Part shown: piece by piece, positions 63,140-64,000 of the stretch
Layout of the letters: each line of letters starts with the position of its first letter
Position numbering within the stretch: the first letter of the stretch is position 1
NCBI RefSeq assembly: GCF_902859745.1
Contig: NZ_CADIJW010000001.1
Location: 124,001 to 188,000 of the forward strand
Source of the DNA: Achromobacter dolens
GTDB lineage: Bacteria > Pseudomonadota > Gammaproteobacteria > Burkholderiales > Burkholderiaceae_B
Direction: 5' to 3'
DNA length: 64,000 bases
Made by a program: the position numbers and the translations under genes
Notes under the pieces: model-generated
Seen by the model: the letters and a program-made list of their open reading frames with translations, nothing else
Told to the model about the DNA's origin: nothing
Databases searched by the model: none

Positions 63140-64000
63140 ATGCGCGGTCCATCGCTGACGCAAACTGCGCTGCAAGCGGCCGACAGCCTGCGCCAAATGG
63201 GTCGCAGGGCCTTGTTGGCTTTGCTCGGCATCATGGTCGGCAGCACCGCCATCATCGCGCTCCTGAACATCGGGCATAGCGCCGCCGAACAGGTGATGCG
63301 CATGTTCAAGGACATGGGTACGGACATCCTGGTGGTGACTTTCCCTGTGACGGGCGCCAAGCCGCGCGCGCTGCCCCGCGCGTTGGATGCCGGCGCGTTG
63401 GCGCAAGCCGTGCCGGGCATCCGCCATGCGGCGCCCCTGTCGGTCTACAACGTGCCGCTGCGTTTCCCGGGACGTACGATGGTTCCCAGGATCGTAGGCA
63501 CGACGCCGGATCTTGCCGCCGCGATGAATCTGCGCATGGATCGCGGCCGTTTCCTGTCGCCGTTCGATCGTCATGCCACGTTTGCCGTCGTCGGTGCGGA
63601 AATCGCGCGTGAACTGGGCAGTCCGGCGCATCCGCTCGCCCTGGGGGCCTCGCTGCAAATTGGCGGCTACTTCTATCAGGTCATCGGCGTCACGCGCAGC
63701 ATGAAGGGGAATCCGCTGATTCCGGTCGATGCGGACCGATCGGTGATCGTTCCCGTTGAAGGGCTGCACCGATTGTTTCCCAAGCCTGAACTCGGCGCCA
63801 TCCTGGCCAGGGCGACGCCTATGGCCGACCTTGTGGAAACGGCCAGCGCGCTGCGCGAGTATGTCGGCACGCAGGTGCCCGGCAGGGAGGTCCAGGTGGA
63901 TATTCCCCGGCAATTGATCGATGGTCTCGAGCGCCAGTCCCGAACCTTCTCATATCTGCTCGCGGGACTGGGCGCGATCTCATTGCTGGTGGGCGGCGTG
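63140..64000 (+). CDS. MacB-like (FtsX-domain) ABC permease, cut by the window edge
   Basis: The frame is open from a GTG at 63128 or the ATG at 63140 to the end of the window, about 287 codons. TM1 covers about residues 22-45 (RALLALLGIMVGSTAIIALL). A MacB-type periplasmic core follows (DILVVTFPVTGAK, VPRIVGTTPDLAAAMNLRMD, GRFLSPFDRHATFAVVGAEI, IGVTRSMKGNPLIPVDADRS). The sequence LAGLGAISLLVGGV at the edge begins TM2, so two more membrane segments should lie beyond. It pairs with the ATPase just upstream. GC content rises again here, unlike the two unknown genes. Confidence 0.9.
   Translation, partial: MRGPSLTQTALQAADSLRQMGRRALLALLGIMVGSTAIIALLNIGHSAAEQVMRMFKDMGTDILVVTFPVTGAKPRALPRALDAGALAQAVPGIRHAAPLSVYNVPLRFPGRTMVPRIVGTTPDLAAAMNLRMDRGRFLSPFDRHATFAVVGAEIARELGSPAHPLALGASLQIGGYFYQVIGVTRSMKGNPLIPVDADRSVIVPVEGLHRLFPKPELGAILARATPMADLVETASALREYVGTQVPGREVQVDIPRQLIDGLERQSRTFSYLLAGLGAISLLVGGV

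Overview
The window is about 66% G+C over most of its length and reads as a chromosomal segment of a beta-proteobacterium of the Alcaligenaceae, most likely Achromobacter or Bordetella. The evidence is four orphan Bug/TctC-type solute-binding proteins, many LysR regulators paired with acyl-CoA catabolic genes, the order folK-pcnB-HAD phosphatase-hda next to a divergent purM, and a MutL that carries the endonuclease motif. I saw no rRNA, tRNA, CRISPR array, insertion sequence or replication origin.

Layout. 1-6.3 kb: the start of an SDR dehydrogenase, a divergent LysR regulator, a Bug protein, and a large glycine-rich autotransporter. 6.3-14.8 kb: two divergent operons for acyl-CoA breakdown. 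The minus operon holds a DUF35 OB-fold protein, an SCP2-type thiolase, an acyl-CoA ligase, a Bug protein and a nitronate monooxygenase. The plus operon holds two acyl-CoA dehydrogenases and a PaaG-like hydratase/isomerase. 14.8-18.7 kb: a LysR gene divergent from a hydratase, a class III CoA-transferase and a CitE-like lyase, which matches the itaconate-degradation layout (ich-ict-ccl). A PfkB kinase follows.

19.7-34.8 kb is mostly housekeeping: folK, pcnB, a HAD phosphatase, hda, purM, an unknown acidic protein, miaA, mutL, a DedA protein, a TonB-dependent receptor, amiC, tsaE and fumC with a possible Fur site. 34.8-52.4 kb is transport and metabolism: a long inverted repeat, an AEC permease, Bug, LysR, gamma-glutamyltransferase, an APC permease, a CoA-transferase/Bug/AidB-like dehydrogenase operon with a divergent LysR, purU, an FAD oxidoreductase, a flavin reductase, pdxH, chaC and an MFS transporter. 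52.8-57.4 kb is a complete macA-macB-TolC-type efflux operon.

57.7-64 kb is the accessory region. It begins with a LysR of a type I associate with integrative elements, then becomes visibly richer in A+T. It contains a tandemly duplicated module: an unknown ~280-aa cytoplasmic-looking protein, an intrinsic hairpin, a conserved palindrome, a small secreted protein with two cysteines, a second hairpin, and a MacB-like ABC ATPase followed by a permease. In copy A the secreted gene is deleted internally and the ATPase is cut off just after Walker A. Copy B is intact and runs off the end of the window. The two ~280-aa proteins share a nearly identical first ~60 codons and then diverge strongly. 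I could not match this module to a described system, and it is the best candidate here for something new.
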